Positions 1 through 11,567 of a stretch of 64,000 bases of DNA are shown here, piece after piece. Source of the stretch: Amyloporia xantha (taxonomy: Eukaryota > Basidiomycota > Agaricomycetes > Polyporales > Adustoporiaceae); the NCBI GenBank assembly GCA_036971615.1, contig JAYKKR010000002.1, forward strand, positions 186,001-250,000. The letters run 5' to 3'. The translations under genes were made by a program, and so were the position numbers. Below the pieces are notes generated by a model. The model was not told the origin of the DNA. It ran no database searches and saw only the letters and a list, made by a program, of their open reading frames with translations. The stretch's first letter is position 1. Every line of letters begins with the position of its first letter.

Positions 1-638
1 CTTTTGAGAGACGGTGAGCGATGTTATACTAGCCAATACCTACTGAATTAAATTGTCCTGCGTACAGGTACCGTATACATTGGGTCAATGGTTACTTTGA
101 CATTCTGGCACCCGTTAGCCGATGTGCAACACCAGGGCTATCCTAGTGCTCAACGTCATTGATATTGCATTATTCGCAACCAACGTATGTCTGCTGTATA
201 TCTCACAGCTGTATCCATTGACGAGGTTCTCCGGTCAAGTGTTCGGCGACCAAGACATGAGCCCCATGTGTGTCTCTCGTCTGATGCCTGCCATTTTTCG
301 TTCACACGTCTCGTAATCCCGCTTTGCTCCCTCTTAGCCTGACCGTCATTCTGTTCTCGAGGCTCTTCCTCGACCTGCGCATGGTGTACGCAGAGGGCGA
401 CACTAGCAGCGGCTCGATGCAAATTTCGGATATCCGGTTTTCGAACCGGGTGATAGGACCCCTAGGCGCTTCTCTAGGTCAGGGAGAGGCTTCCAGTGGC
501 GACCTGGAAATGGAAGATAGTATGGATGGGTCCACTGAGGAGGATGGCGAGAGTGTGACTATCCGAGAGGTAGAGAATCCAGCGGGGGCGTCGAGTGATT
601 GTTTCGGAAGTCCCTCCTTGACTAGATCTGGTGTGTAA
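1..638 (+). CDS. DUF6533-type integral membrane protein, C-terminal part (5' end outside window)
   Basis: Partial gene entering from the left edge. Visible exons read out the last transmembrane segments and cytoplasmic tail. One exon carries a hydrophobic stretch (about nt 125-215). An intron at 268-337 (GTGTGT...CTTAG) joins, in phase, to an exon that starts with another hydrophobic run ending in the signature LFSRLFLDLR. The tail has the FSNRVIGPLGASLG-like motif typical of basidiomycete DUF6533 proteins, then an acidic Ser/Glu-rich end and a TAA stop at 636-638. The family is a basidiomycete-expanded multi-pass membrane family of unknown function. A further intron probably ends at about nt 118, so the exact first exon is uncertain. 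The function cannot be stated beyond membrane protein. Confidence 0.65.
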
Positions 639-1076
639 CTTATACTAGCGTTGTAAATGATGGTTTGAATCGTATGCTTATTTGCACTATCGCATGCATG
701 CCAGAAGGTGGGAGAGTCGTAATCGCGATGCATCTGCGACTGACACGGAGATCGACGCCCGACAACTGCGGCCAGCAGTACCTCCTCACGGCCGCGCTGC
801 AGAAGACAGACAAGGTTGCTGGATTCAACGTATGACTGTAAATATTCCGCTGCATTTAACGCCTCGTCGGATCGCATACTTAGGTGTTTGTGAAGGACGT
901 AGGGATAATGATATGCCAGATGACGATGCCAGTCTTACATGGGACCACAGTGTGGCGTCGCGATCACGTGACTCTCTATGTTCGTCGAGCGTGACGCGAC
1001 GCGACGGTGCTTGATTGTGAACGGCCATACTTTGTCTTCATCTGGATCGCCGTAGCCCACCGTTATTGCTCAAAAT
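639..1076. other. Intergenic region between DUF6533 tail and FunK1 gene
   Basis: No gene recognised on either strand. The short open frames here overlap each other and have no conserved motif. It must hold the 3' end of the left gene and the promoter of the kinase gene. Confidence 0.4.
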
Positions 1077-3784
1077 ATGTGCTCAGAATTGCCCTCTTAT
1101 TTCTTTCCCTTCTGGATCCGCGGTCGCCGAAAATCTCCCTCCGCATTTCTCCGTGAGCACCACCACTCTATGCCTGCGGAATCCGACTACGACGACGAGC
1201 GCATGGATGGCGTCATGCCTGATATATCTACCCTTCCAAGGGCGCATTCTACTACCACAACGGATGAATCTCATCCTTCTGTAACTTCCCCTCAGCTCCG
1301 CCCTTATAAATCATCGCCATTGCCCCTGAAGTTAAAGCCGAAACAACGAGTCACACCGCCTGGCAAAATTGTTGATGACTCTTTCAAGGCACACGTTTGC
1401 GATGAATTTCAAGACAGAATTCACCGCGAATATCCAGTGGTTGACTTCATTCGTGCCGTCTGGAATTATGAGCCAAAAGATATCCCTGATCACGCTTACT
1501 CTTTGCCGTCTAGCACTGTCAATGACTATTGCAAGGCCATAGAGACGTCTTCATACGTGCACCTAGTTGAATTGCTCGAGTGCATCTTGGCTCAGGCTCA
1601 TCCCGATCCCATATTAGCAGCTGGAGCCCGACTATCCACCTCCGAGGCACGTGTGCGGACAGTGGACGCCCATATTGTCAATATGCGAGACCGTACAGGG
1701 GACCGGGAGTACGCAGACTACAAACCAGATCTCGTGTTGAGCACCATATCAGATGTACAGCGTCAGCACTGGGAGTGGTACATGGCGTATGCGGAAGTCA
1801 AGAAGCCACATCTTGGAGAAGTACATTACACCTGTGATCTGCCGATCGATGTGTCAAGACTGAACTCGGTAAGCTACTCGCGATGTCATATATGGAATGG
1901 TTACTAAACGTGGTCGTTCAACTTGTGGCCGATCGTTCAAAAGGTGGCTGGCATTCTTGTCCAGCAATGTTCGACTGAATCTCATAGCGACGTACGTGGA
2001 ACTAAGCGCAAGGCTTCCGCGTGTTCTGCAGAGATACACCATAGACCTTTGAAAAAGTCTCGTTACAATGCAGATCAGAATCCTGTCCAGCTTCCGCCGA
2101 CGTCACAGCTCAAGCTTCAGGACGAAGGCGCAGAGCGTTCGTTGACTGGAAACGAGGTACAATCGGCTATTTACATCAACGAAATGATGTCACATGGTAT
2201 CCGCTCCTATGCGTCTGGTTTCCTCGTCGAGGACTTGACGATGAAGCTGTGGTATGCGGACAGGATGGGTCTCGTTACATCACGACCATTCCATATGTTC
2301 CTAGAGCCCGAGAAGCTGTTGCTGGTCGTCGCCGCGATGGGTGCTGCAGACTTCAGCACTATGGGCATCTGCCCATTCCTCAAGTTCCCTTCGGCATCTT
2401 TCAATAGCTACAGCAACGTCAAGCTAGTTTTTCCGGCCAAGTTCGTCAATGAAGATGATAAGGAAGAGGAAGTGGAGTTTGCTTGGGACACTTCTCGAAA
2501 GCTCGATACAGACTACGGGGCCATCGGACGAGGCACTACAATTGTACCCATCAAGACGACTCCAAGCTCGGCGTTGCGCTTCGGTGCTGAAGACCTCGTA
2601 GCTAAGGTTGCATGGCCACCTGTCAGCCGTGATGCAGAAGACCATCTCATCCGAGTGGTGAGACACGCAGTCAGCAAGAAGAAGCCGCAGTATCTGAAGC
2701 ATATCGTGGATCTCAAGTGCTCAATAACGCGCACAATGGAGCAAATGCGTTTGCCGAGAGCCTTCATGGACGACCTCTTGGACTATGAACCACGAGTATT
2801 CCGCATGATGGTGATGAAGAAATATGAGCGACTGGAACGAGTGAGGTCTGTAGATGAATTCAAGACAATATTCCTAGATGTCGTACGTGGTACGTTGTCG
2901 CATATATTTCATTTCGTACTTCCGAATCCGCTGACCAGCTATAAATCTGTAGCTCATCACTGGGTATGGAAGACATCCAGCGTTCTCCATCGCGATATAA
3001 GCGTCAATAACATCATGTTCTACAGAACAGAATGTTGCACTTTCGGAGTTCTATGCGACTGGGACCTCGCCCTGCAGCTCAGTCATAAGGACGAAGCTGC
3101 TGATGATCCCTCGCACAACTGGATCAAAGAACCGGATGCGAAAGAGGAAGACACAGCCGACAAGGACTCGTTAGCAAAGGAGGGGATTAATGCCATCGGT
3201 GACACATCTCTCATGAAGGACGACCAACCTGAAGAAGATCAAAGCGACCCTGTTGCCGAAGCACAGTGCAAAGCTAGGTATCGGACCGGCACTGGCCCGT
3301 TTATGGCTCTTGAACTCCTCTGTCCTGGGGAACCCCTCTACATCGCTATCGATTCGACCTAGAATCGTTCTTCTTTGTCCTCGCATGGTTTGTCGCCGTG
3401 TTCAATCCGGATACAAACACGTTCGCCGGACACGTCTCCCGATGGGAAAGCGTTGATTTATACACGGTTGGCTCTAACAAGGGACAATTTTTTGCAAGTC
3501 GTGACGTCTTCAACGGGATATTTACGGGCACACACAAGTCGTATCGGCCTCTCATTGGCGAGTGGATAAAACCGCTATACAGTTTATTCACACGCCATTA
3601 CACGGCTGCCCAAACGATACACGTCCTCGAGATGGATCTTGAGGAAGCTGAAGAAGTCGGCAATCAGAGAAAACAAGCCAAGTTGGCCAAAAAACTCGAC
3701 CAGAAGAAGGCATCTCTTCGTAAGGGCGTCAGTTATGAAAGCTTCATGAAACGACTCAAGGCTCCTATTGACGTCGAGGACTGA
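1077..3784 (+). CDS. FunK1 fungal-type protein kinase, frameshifted near its 3' end
   Basis: Fungal-type (FunK1) protein kinase. Exons: 1077 (or ATG 1170)-1868, 1944-2889, 2953 onward. Introns 1869-1943 and 2890-2952 are GT-AG and keep frame, the second creating the join VVR-AHHWVWKTS. Catalytic loop is VLHRDISVNNIMF (D and N present) at about nt 2990-3020. The metal-binding DFG position is DWD in CDWDLAL, as is usual for this family. The activation segment is RTGTGPFMALELL. After PGEPLY the frame breaks at about 3343: the family continuation RYRFDLESFFFVLAWF lies in another frame (nt 3344 onward) and stays open to the TGA at 3782-3784. No GT donor allows an intron to rescue it, so one base appears missing. 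The gene is either a young pseudogene or contains a sequence error. FunK1 kinases are massively expanded in mushrooms, with mostly unknown substrates. Confidence 0.8.
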
Positions 3785-4971
3785 ATGCCCCATTAACGTC
3801 CTTCCTGATTGCGCGGCTCGTACTACCGTTTTCAATTTTGCACTAAGTTATTCGTCCGTAGCATCCAAGTATATAATCTCTCACATTGTAAAGTATCCTC
3901 GTCAGTGCTTGCTATATTATTATTATTTTCTCTTCTAGTTACAAATATCACACACACCACAATCTATTACTGCGCATTTTGGTCTTTGTCCGCTGTACTT
4001 CCGCACAAGAATTGGAGAATCAAAGAAAATTACACACCGGTTGGCCCTTGGCCGTGGAGACGCAGACAACTGGCGAATGACGTACGGACTATTCTTGGAC
4101 ATCCTCCGAGGCTCTATCTAAACGATCAAGTCAATTACACACTCTGTGGGCGCAGACTGCTATCGAGTCTCCGAGTCGTGTTCTGAATAAACATACTGCG
4201 AAGGCGCTGTGTTCATTTGTACTATATGCGCTGTCTCTGCTTGTTCTGTCAAAACGATAAACACGACCTAACTCAATCGATTTATTTCGACTCACGGGCT
4301 GCAGGGTGGCCCCTCCGCGATATGACCCCCTAGACGGTTGAACACTTCTATGAAGGCCCTTATTGGACAAAAATACCCAAACACGGCCCCGTCACCATGA
4401 TACTTGAGGATTTAGGTGGATAACCCGTGATATAGTGATATACTCGAGTATTCATCGTTATCTCTGAGCACTTCGCTCTGCGCGAAGGATAGATCTCATT
4501 TGATGTGAGCCTGGTTCTTGACGCAGTGTCTGATCCAGTTACATGATACGCGGTGCGAACTTTGTTCACTGCGCATAGCTAATTCACTTCTTGTTGCGCC
4601 CATACTCCATTAAGGTACTCAAAAAGTATCATGTCTTGTTTTGGCCCCGACGCAAGTCTTACAGCAGTTTATACGAGGAGGTTTCTCTTGATGTCAGCTG
4701 GGATTCGCTGGGAAAGGCAGCTCACCTACCAAATTTGCAATCGTGACGTTTCATACGCTGCTATATAGTCCTTGCGAGTGCATTAGCAGGCCGTCAAATC
4801 AGGATACAAACCATCAATGTGCTGTACAGACATGTGACAGCTTGAATCCTGCATGGCTCATTGGTGAGACTCCGTCCGTGGCATTGTGTCACACAGAACA
4901 CGACAAGAGACAAAGAATAAGTATATTAAATGGAGGTCACAAAGCACGTGAGCGACAATACAGGAAAGCTG
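3785..4971. other. Gene-poor stretch after FunK1
   Basis: No coding region supported. Short ORFs (for example 3809-4186) lack motifs and fall in AT-rich sequence with TATATAATC and TTATTATTATTT tracts that fit a 3' UTR or intergenic spacer. No tRNA or obvious repeat seen. Confidence 0.4.
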
Positions 4972-5974
4972 TCAAGAGTTACCCTTCGGTGCCCAGACCT
5001 CAGCGAAGAAGTGCTGTCCGCACATTTGATAGATGGACATCAACCACATGTTCTCGAGTCCAAGTGCTTTGTGGCCAAACCTCAAGTGCGGTTGGCTTTT
5101 CGTAGGCTCCTCTTCACGAGCCATCTAGACAAATGAATGACGACTCGAAGTAAGACAAGCATGTAGTTGCTTACCTCAATGAATATCCGGAAGCACTCCA
5201 CGATCTGTCTGGCGAGTTCAGCTCGAGTGATACACCCCCCAGACTCATTCTTTAGCACGATTTTCCTACTGAAGGCTCTAGATGTCCGCGGATAGGTTGG
5301 CCACTGTCCAAGAGACTTGACTTAGCGTGCGCAAAGCAGACCCAGTTCAACCCACCTTGATCTCAAAATGAATGAAAGAGTAAACATACGTGCGTCCGTG
5401 GAATTCGACCGGCACGTCGCCAGCCACTATGTGTGATCGTGCTCCCGCATAATTGTGCTGTTCCAGAAGCCCCATGCAGATTCCAGATTGTACCGGGTTC
5501 CCTATGAGGTGAAGCACGACGCGTTGGTTGTCCTGAGAGGTGATGCCACGAGGTTCGGAATGTAGAATGACCTCTTCACCGGTCGCCGGATCTCGTGCGG
5601 GTTGCAAGTATGAGTACGGATAGTAAGTTTGCTGCGGTACGAGCTCCAGATGGAGCATTTTTATGCGTCTTCGCGATTTAGAATGAGGCCATTTTTTGTT
5701 CTGCATGCCTGGCTTCCAATGGTCGTGGCAGATCGACTGGGCTGAATTGCAAACTTGGGAGAGCTCATGGAAACGATAGGATAGTCACAGATGGGTGACT
5801 CGTGATGTTGGCGAGGGGCGGCAAAAGCTCTGTATCGTTGCCAGTTGTGTAGTACCGAGATAAAGACAATCCATGTGGGTCAGGCATTACAAACGAAGGC
5901 GGGCGCAGTACACGAGGTTGTGGTAGGACTTCACGATCATCCCCGCCATATGTGACGCCGTTGTGAGCTGACAT
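4972..5974 (-). CDS. Uncharacterised W-P-x-Y-P family protein, paralogue 1
   Basis: Unrecognised family, but clearly homologous to the genes at 7012-8010 and 8754-9520. Three 3' exons are well defined on the minus strand: one ending at 5356, then 5303-5175 (129 nt), then 5124-4972. Introns 5355-5304 and 5174-5125 are GT-AG. Shared landmarks are RVVLHLIGNPVQSGICMGLL, the exon starting WPTYPRTS, the helix-like TRAELARQIVECF, and a last exon starting MAREEEP and containing FGHKALGLENMWL. The exon starting WPTYP is exactly 129 nt, as in paralogue 2. An ATG at 5706 gives 210 aa. A longer N-terminus from ATG 5974 matches the paralogue length better, but the frame changes at about 5766, by an unresolved intron or an indel. 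No signal peptide or catalytic motif seen. Confidence 0.6.
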
Positions 5975-7011
5975 TCCGAATTTGACGATTGAGATGTTGA
6001 CAGGTGCGTAGAGTACGCGGAGGAGCAAGTCAGGACGCGCGGGAAAGTAACCCTTCCATAAATACCAAGTTTGAGGTGACACAGGGCTTACATTTTAGGA
6101 AGGTCAATGCGAACACAATGACGGAGGGAGGCTTTGTCCATGAAAGCGAGGCTGCCACTGTATACGAGGACAATGGAAGTAGTACTTGATCTCTATATAC
6201 AAGGGTCTGCGTGTGGCGTTTCTATGTCCTGCGATTAGCGTAGGTATATATACCTCCAACCTTTCGACATCCCCGCCTCTTGAGTCTTGCTGGCAACCAG
6301 CCTGGATTTTGGCAATTGAATTTGAAGCACCGGGAAATCGTAGTGGTGCGTCGCGTAAATCAACGAAACTGAGATACTTGCAACGAATAGGGACAGTCAA
6401 TCGACGTAAGAACGACATCAAGAAATACTGTGCACGGCACATGCTAAGAGCTATTGTGGCCGCGTTCTCGAAGACCTATTGAGCGCCGCGAGCGATCGAT
6501 CAATTTGCCTCGCATCAACGACGCGGCTCGAGTCTCTTTCACTGGCGAGCCCTCCGAGTTGCTCAAGCTCGTTTCATTAGTAATTGTACCTGTATCTGTT
6601 CATTTTGGCCTCGTATGATCCAACTGGTGACTTCTCGCTCAGCTCTTCCCTCCATACTTGATTCGCAGACTCGAAGTTGTTCTGTCGGGGCTGAGGGGAC
6701 CCCAAGGCGTACAAAACTCTGTTACAGAGCCCTTGCTATCTCGAAGAGCGGGCTGCCCACGCCATGGTGACCTGCTCAAGCAGAGTTTGTTCCTGAACAA
6801 AGCGCTGGTCCCTGGATACCACCTGGGAGGAGTGGCCGCGGCCCATCAGTGGCCCAAAGCGGTGGCACGCTTTGACCTCCGTGCACAAGCTGAGCATGTC
6901 CTCTACGCTTTCAGCAGAGCCACGTCTGTGGCATTTAGCTGTATAAAATGGAAGATGTAGTGCATCTCCGGTGTCGCAACTTCACCATCCTTCCCATCTC
7001 TTCTGCTTACC
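5975..7011. other. Divergent promoter region between two paralogues
   Basis: About 1 kb separating the divergently transcribed paralogues 1 (minus) and 2 (plus). No convincing gene: the open frames at 6104-6482 lie on both strands and lack motifs. The right end has a clear TATA element listed separately. Confidence 0.4.
6942..6948 (+). promoter_or_regulatory. TATA box of W-P-x-Y-P paralogue 2
   Basis: TATAAAA, 64 nt before the ATG at 7012, followed by a pyrimidine-rich leader (TTCCCATCTCTTCTGCTTACC) as is common just upstream of fungal start codons. Confidence 0.5.
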
Positions 7012-8010
7012 ATGTCTGATGCAAACCAGTCGAAATCCAATCGGGAGGCTCGCCCGGACCTCAAGCTAGCACCCATTGGAGATTACACTCCGGGACAATC
7101 AGCCTTACTCGACTCGCGGGCGTTACCTCCAACGTTGGCTAACCAGGAGATCATTCAGCAGCTTAGGGTATCGGATAGCATGCGAAACCCGCCATTTGAC
7201 CCAAACTTGACTCTGGCACCCATCGGGCATAGTGCACAACAAACATCCAAGACAGGACAAATTCCTCCACTAATGACGCTGCCGAATTTTTGCCATGAGC
7301 CTATGCAGGTCGTCGCTCAGCCGACATTTGATCCTTACGCCCCGCAGCGACAATCAGGGAAAAAGAACGCAAAGAGCGATTATCCTGCCCGTCAGTATCA
7401 CGCTCCGTCGCTGCCGCATAACATTGCACGTGTGTCGTTCGACCTGTTAGGCTTCCCTCGAGGCACAGGCATTTGTTTGGCCTTGCTAGAGCCGTCTAAA
7501 TCTGCCAAGACCTTAGCTTTGATAAATGATGGGGGAAAAGCTGTTAAATTGTATGGCTCTGGGAAATCAGATTATAGCACAATCTTTGTTAGATTCAACG
7601 TACGATCCCTGTTCATCCGTTCTTTCTGACAGCATCTCTGACGACGTGGTGTCATTCGCAGTGGCCAGCATACCCGAAGACTTCGGGTAACTTCAAGTCT
7701 AACATCACCATGCGGTCCTTTGGGCAATGCTGCGTTACTCGAGCAAGTCTCGCTCAAGAAATTGCTGACCGCTTTCGCAAGTTCAAGGAGGTGCGTCTGT
7801 CCAGCATCCGCAGCATTTTACCCCCGTATTGATGTTAGTCCTACCCGCTAGATGTGCGAGAAAGAGGAGCCAGATCCCGCAAACCTGGAATGGGCCTTTG
7901 GTCCTGATGCACTCACGTTGGACAAGCTGTGGCTCGTAGCTTTGAAGCAGATGTCATCTCAGTATTTCCAAGTAGAGATCAAGACACCTATTGAGGCACC
8001 CACCTCCTAA
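7012..8010 (+). CDS. Uncharacterised W-P-x-Y-P family protein, paralogue 2
   Basis: Three exons: 7012-7599, 7662-7790 (129 nt) and 7852-8010, giving 291 aa. All junctions are GT-AG, and every exon is a multiple of three. The N-terminal 140 residues are Pro/Gln/Ser-rich with a repeated LxLAPIG motif (about residues 23-29 and 66-72), likely disordered. A conserved core follows, RVSFDLLGFPRGTGICLALL, then the exon WPAYPKTSGNFKSN with a TRASLAQEIADRF helix. The last exon opens MCEKEEP and has FGPDALTLDKLWL. Exon sizes and intron phases match paralogue 1, proving common descent. Function unknown; no signal peptide, metal ligands or known domain recognised. Confidence 0.7.
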
Positions 8011-8753
8011 AGCCAGTGGAAATATTCATATGTGCGTAGCTGCCGTCAGTCTACTCATTTATCATGTCCTACCGCTCTCGATATGTATCTCATGCAATGA
8101 TGAATTACCAATTATGTGAACTCCGCAGCAATACAGATCTGATTGTATTGGGCGATTCTTAAATGCTTGGGACGATTACGAACTGGCAGCCGGTCTCCTC
8201 TTAGTCGTGGCATCCGCTTCCTTGCAGCTCATGAGCTTGCCATTGCTAAGAAATCTCTCCTTGACGGACCTTGAGCATTCCCCTTTACAATTCACAACGC
8301 GTCGATGACTACGATTCAACCGTGGGGCGGCAGCTAAGGCTTTCAGTTAGCGCGATTCGCCGCGAAGCGATTGAACAGCTACGCGTCATGTCACTTGCAC
8401 GTGATATTATCGTATAGATTGTCACGGTCTTGATCACGTTAGACTTCGCAAAGCGACTGACTTATGTTCTTACACATGGACGTTTACTTATGTCTCCGGT
8501 CTGATATACGCTACGTAGCTGAGCTGTACTAACGAGACAGTTGAAGACGCTTCCATTTCAGGCTCTTTGACCGTCGTTATCTCATGCTTCGCTTTGGCCC
8601 TCGGGTTCTGCCGCGTTTGGTGGCCCTGTGGTACTGTCCTCGGAATATATAAGTTATAATGTGGCCTTGTGAGTGGCAATACCGTGCCCCTAGTGTACTC
8701 TCCTGTACACTGCTTTTCTACGCGACCATTATTCCTCATTGCATTGCCTCGCT
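8011..8753. other. Intergenic region between paralogues 2 and 3
   Basis: No gene supported. It contains the 3' flank of paralogue 2 and, at 8646-8652 (TATATAA), a TATA-like element about 100 nt before the ATG of paralogue 3. Confidence 0.4.
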
Positions 8754-9520
8754 ATGCCACGCTCCAATCACTCCGAGACTGGCGAGCCCTCGCGCAATCG
8801 AATACCCGTCGCGAATGATATAGCACGCATGTCAGAAAGTCATCTGCAGTATGCTAATTCCTCAAGTCTTACGACCCTGTCTTCGGGAAGCGTCCGTATA
8901 CGAGAGAGGTTTACGCTCAACTCTGGTCCCCGCTTTGGACCCCACAAAATCACCTTTGCTCTGGGGGGCATGTCTCCTGAAATGGGTATACCGCTCATTC
9001 ATATCAATCATCCAATGATGGGGGACGGCATGTGCTCATCCACTTTACCTGTTGCATACTCGCTACGGACGCCGCAAGGTCAATTACGATGGGATATTCT
9101 ATTTCGGATTGCCGTGCGTCACTTCAATTCCGGTCTGGACCTATGCAATACGATATACACTCACGGAAAGTGGCCAGCATACCCTAGGATAAATTTTTCT
9201 CGTAAAATTCCCTTATTCCGAGGAGAGAATGCCGAGCTTATTACCACTCGCCTCGAGCTTGCGCGATACATCGCTCAAGCCTATAAGGAGTATCAGGAGG
9301 TGCGCTCTCTCTAACTATCTCTAAGTGTGATATCCATAATCGGTGACTACAGGAATGCAAGAATGAAGTTCCTGTACCAGGCTTCGAGAGTTCGTCCTTT
9401 GGACCCGGGGGAATTACCTACGAAGATCTCTTCCTTGTCTCGATGGTCAGTCCGGACAACGATTGCTTCGCAGCCGAGATCATTTGCTTGCCACGGCGGA
9501 CAAGGTCTGATGTCCTATGA
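8754..9520 (+). CDS. Uncharacterised W-P-x-Y-P family protein, paralogue 3
   Basis: Two exons, 8754-9299 and 9353-9520, encode 237 aa. The first ATG is at 8754; the frame is open slightly upstream, but only from a TTG. The core KITFALGGMSPEMGIPL aligns with the RVxFxLxGxPxxxGI core of the other two copies. WPAYPRINFS sits inside exon 1, so the intron found just before WP in paralogues 1 and 2 is absent here. The helix TRLELARYIAQAYKEYQE is followed by the shared intron (9300-9352). The last exon reads ECKNEVPVPGF...FGPGGITYEDLFL. It is the most divergent copy, missing the LAPIG N-terminal repeats. Function unknown. Confidence 0.65.
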
Positions 9521-9986
9521 TCACACCACATTCTGAGCTCCAAAACCTCGTCTGGTTTGTGAGCATTCTGTATATCATGTAATATAGGGTTTGCACAATT
9601 CTATATTCAAGCGCATTGTGACATGTCCTCGATTTCAATTGGGCAACACGCACTCAGCTGGCAGTCTTACAGGTGGTGTTCCGGAACTGCTCAGTCGCAA
9701 GTCTCGTAGAGATGTAAAGTATACGCGCCTCCTTACGATCTAGGAGCCATCAATAAAGATTCAGCATTCACTGAAGAGCATCAAGTCAGCCAGATTAAGA
9801 TAGAGAAAGTCGACTTACCGAGAATGATTGTCACGAAGTCGAAGCAAACTCAGAACAGCAAGGATGTTTTGTTTAGTCAGCCCTCAGCCAGAGCCATCGT
9901 ATTCGTCAAGTTCGGCTACACAATCAGACATTACTACAGTAGATCGTAACACTCGTGAAATGCTTCCATGCAATACCAACTAACCC
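9521..9986. other. Intergenic spacer between convergent genes
   Basis: Between the plus-strand paralogue 3 and the minus-strand repeat precursor. No gene or repeat seen; presumably two facing 3' UTRs. Confidence 0.4.
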
Positions 9987-11286
9987 TTAATCGAGTTCGT
10001 CGATCATCATACCATCACGCTTGAGGAACTTCGCAACAGTTCCCAAACCCGACAGAACATCGCCGCCAACCTCCTTCCAGTTGATAGCCTGGCTGCCGGT
10101 GGTGGCGGCAGCGGCCTCCGCGCGAGCCATAAGCTCGTCCTCGAATGCACGCGCAAGGACCGGGTCCTCACGCTTGAGGAACTTCAGCACGGTGCCAACA
10201 CCAGATGCGACGTCCCCGGCGACATCTCCGACCTTGTGCCAGTTGATAGCCTCGCTGTCAGCAGGCGCTGTAGCACGGGCGAAGAGCTCGTCCTCGAAAG
10301 CACGGGCCAGGATGGGATCCTCGCGTCTAAGGAACTTGGCGACAGTCCCCAGTCCCGACAGGACATCGCCGCCAACCTCTTTCCAGTTGATCGCCTCGCT
10401 ATCAGCGGGAGGGGTGGTCCGTGCCAGGAGTTCATCCTCGAATGCGCGCGCAAGGATTGGGTCCTCACGCTTGAGGAATTTGAGAACGGTACCGACACCA
10501 GACGCGACGTCTCCGGCAACATCACCAACTTTCTTCCAGTTGATAGCTTCACTGTCGGTGGGAGCGGTGGCACGCGCAAAGAGTTCATCCTCGAAGGCCC
10601 GCGCAAGGACTGGGTCCTCGCGCTTGAGGAACTTCAGGACTGTGCCGACACCAGATGCGACGTCGCCGGCCACGTCTCCGACTTTCTTCCAGTTGATAGC
10701 TTCACTGTCGGTGGGAGCAGTGGCACGCGCAAAGAGTTCGTCCTCGAAGGCGCGCGCAAGGACTGGGTCCTCACGCTTGAGGAACTTGAGAACGGTACCG
10801 ACGCCCGATGCGACGTCTCCGGCAACATCGCCGACCTTGTGCCAGTTGATGGCTTCACTGTCGGTAGGAGCAGTGGCACGCGCAAGGAGCTCGTCCTCGA
10901 TGTCACGACGGAGGAACTTAGCGACAGTCCCCAGCCCCGACAGGACATCACCGCCAACCTCTTTCCAGTTGATCGCCTCGCTGTCAGCAGGCGCGGTGGC
11001 ACGAGCTAGGAGTGCGGCCTCCAACTCGCGTGCGAGGATAGGGTCCTCGCGCTTGAGGAACTTCAGGACTGTGCCGACACCGGACGCAACGTCTCCGGCG
11101 ACATCTCCGACTTTCTTCCAGTTGATAGCTTCGGTACCATCGCTACCACTAGGCACGCTGGACAAATGTGAGCACTAATTTGCTGGTTGACATGATGAAT
11201 CAGACATACGTTGTAACGGGCGCAGCAATAGCCGGAGCGACAGAGGCCACGGCGAGGACGATGGGGAGGGCAATGTAGGAACGCAT
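9987..11286 (-). CDS. Secreted eight-repeat precursor with dibasic (KEX2-type) cleavage sites
   Basis: Two exons on the minus strand: 11286-11210 (ATG) and 11157-9987 (TAA), with intron 11209-11158, encode 415 aa. Residues 1-21 form a classic signal peptide (MRSYIALPIVLAVASVAPAIA). The rest is eight tandem units at residues 27-62, 63-110, 111-154, 155-205, 206-256, 257-304, 305-355 and 356-406, each ending FLKR or FLRR, then an acidic 9-residue tail. Each unit has an acidic spacer (EDPxLARAFEDEL) and a cationic, glycine-rich, probably amphipathic segment starting AINW. Two segment types alternate as A B A A A B A B: type A has KVGDVAGDVASGVGTVLKFL, type B has KEVGGDVLSGLGTVAKFL. KR/RR ends after a signal peptide are the hallmark of KEX2-processed repeat proteins. 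Cutting there would release about eight peptides of 36-51 aa; a further cut at LARA/FARA sites could leave only the helix. No RiPP tailoring enzyme lies nearby. The peptide function is unknown; cecropin-like resemblance is my inference. Confidence 0.8.
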
Positions 11287-11417
11287 GGTGATTATTTTGA
11301 TAGATATGAGGAAAGGTGTCGTAAGTTGATTGATGAGTGTAGAGAGCGTAGTCGTGATAAAAGCGAAGTCGAACAAGAGGTCGTGAAAAAAGAATACGAA
11401 GATAAAACAAACAAAGG

Positions 11418-11476
11418 CTGGACGACACAGACAAATCAATGGAAGGTATTGAGGAAAGAATTCGTCGGGTACTCAC
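11418..11476 (-). other. Probable 5'-UTR intron of the KR-repeat precursor gene
   Basis: On the minus strand a strong donor GTGAGTAC at 11476 and an acceptor TCGTCCAG ending at 11418 bracket 59 nt, a normal intron size here. It lies between the TATA element (11567-11561) and the ATG at 11286. Confidence 0.35.
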
Positions 11477-11560
11477 CAACCAGTACCTGTGTTTGAGAAG
11501 TCTTGGAGCTCGAAATGAACGAAGGCTGAGAGCTGGGGTCTTTCGCAGCAAACTACGGGA

Positions 11561-11567
11561 TTTTATA
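11561..11567 (-). promoter_or_regulatory. TATA element upstream of the KR-repeat precursor
   Basis: Minus-strand TATAAAA about 275 nt upstream of the ATG at 11286. With the putative 5'-UTR intron removed, the spacing would be about 215 nt, long but possible. Confidence 0.3.

Noticed and set aside
10021..11178. 385-codon open frame on the plus strand opposite the KR-repeat gene
   Set aside because: It is the antisense shadow of an in-frame GC-rich tandem repeat; no start context or introns, and the composition (Ser/Arg/Thr repeats) mirrors the real frame.
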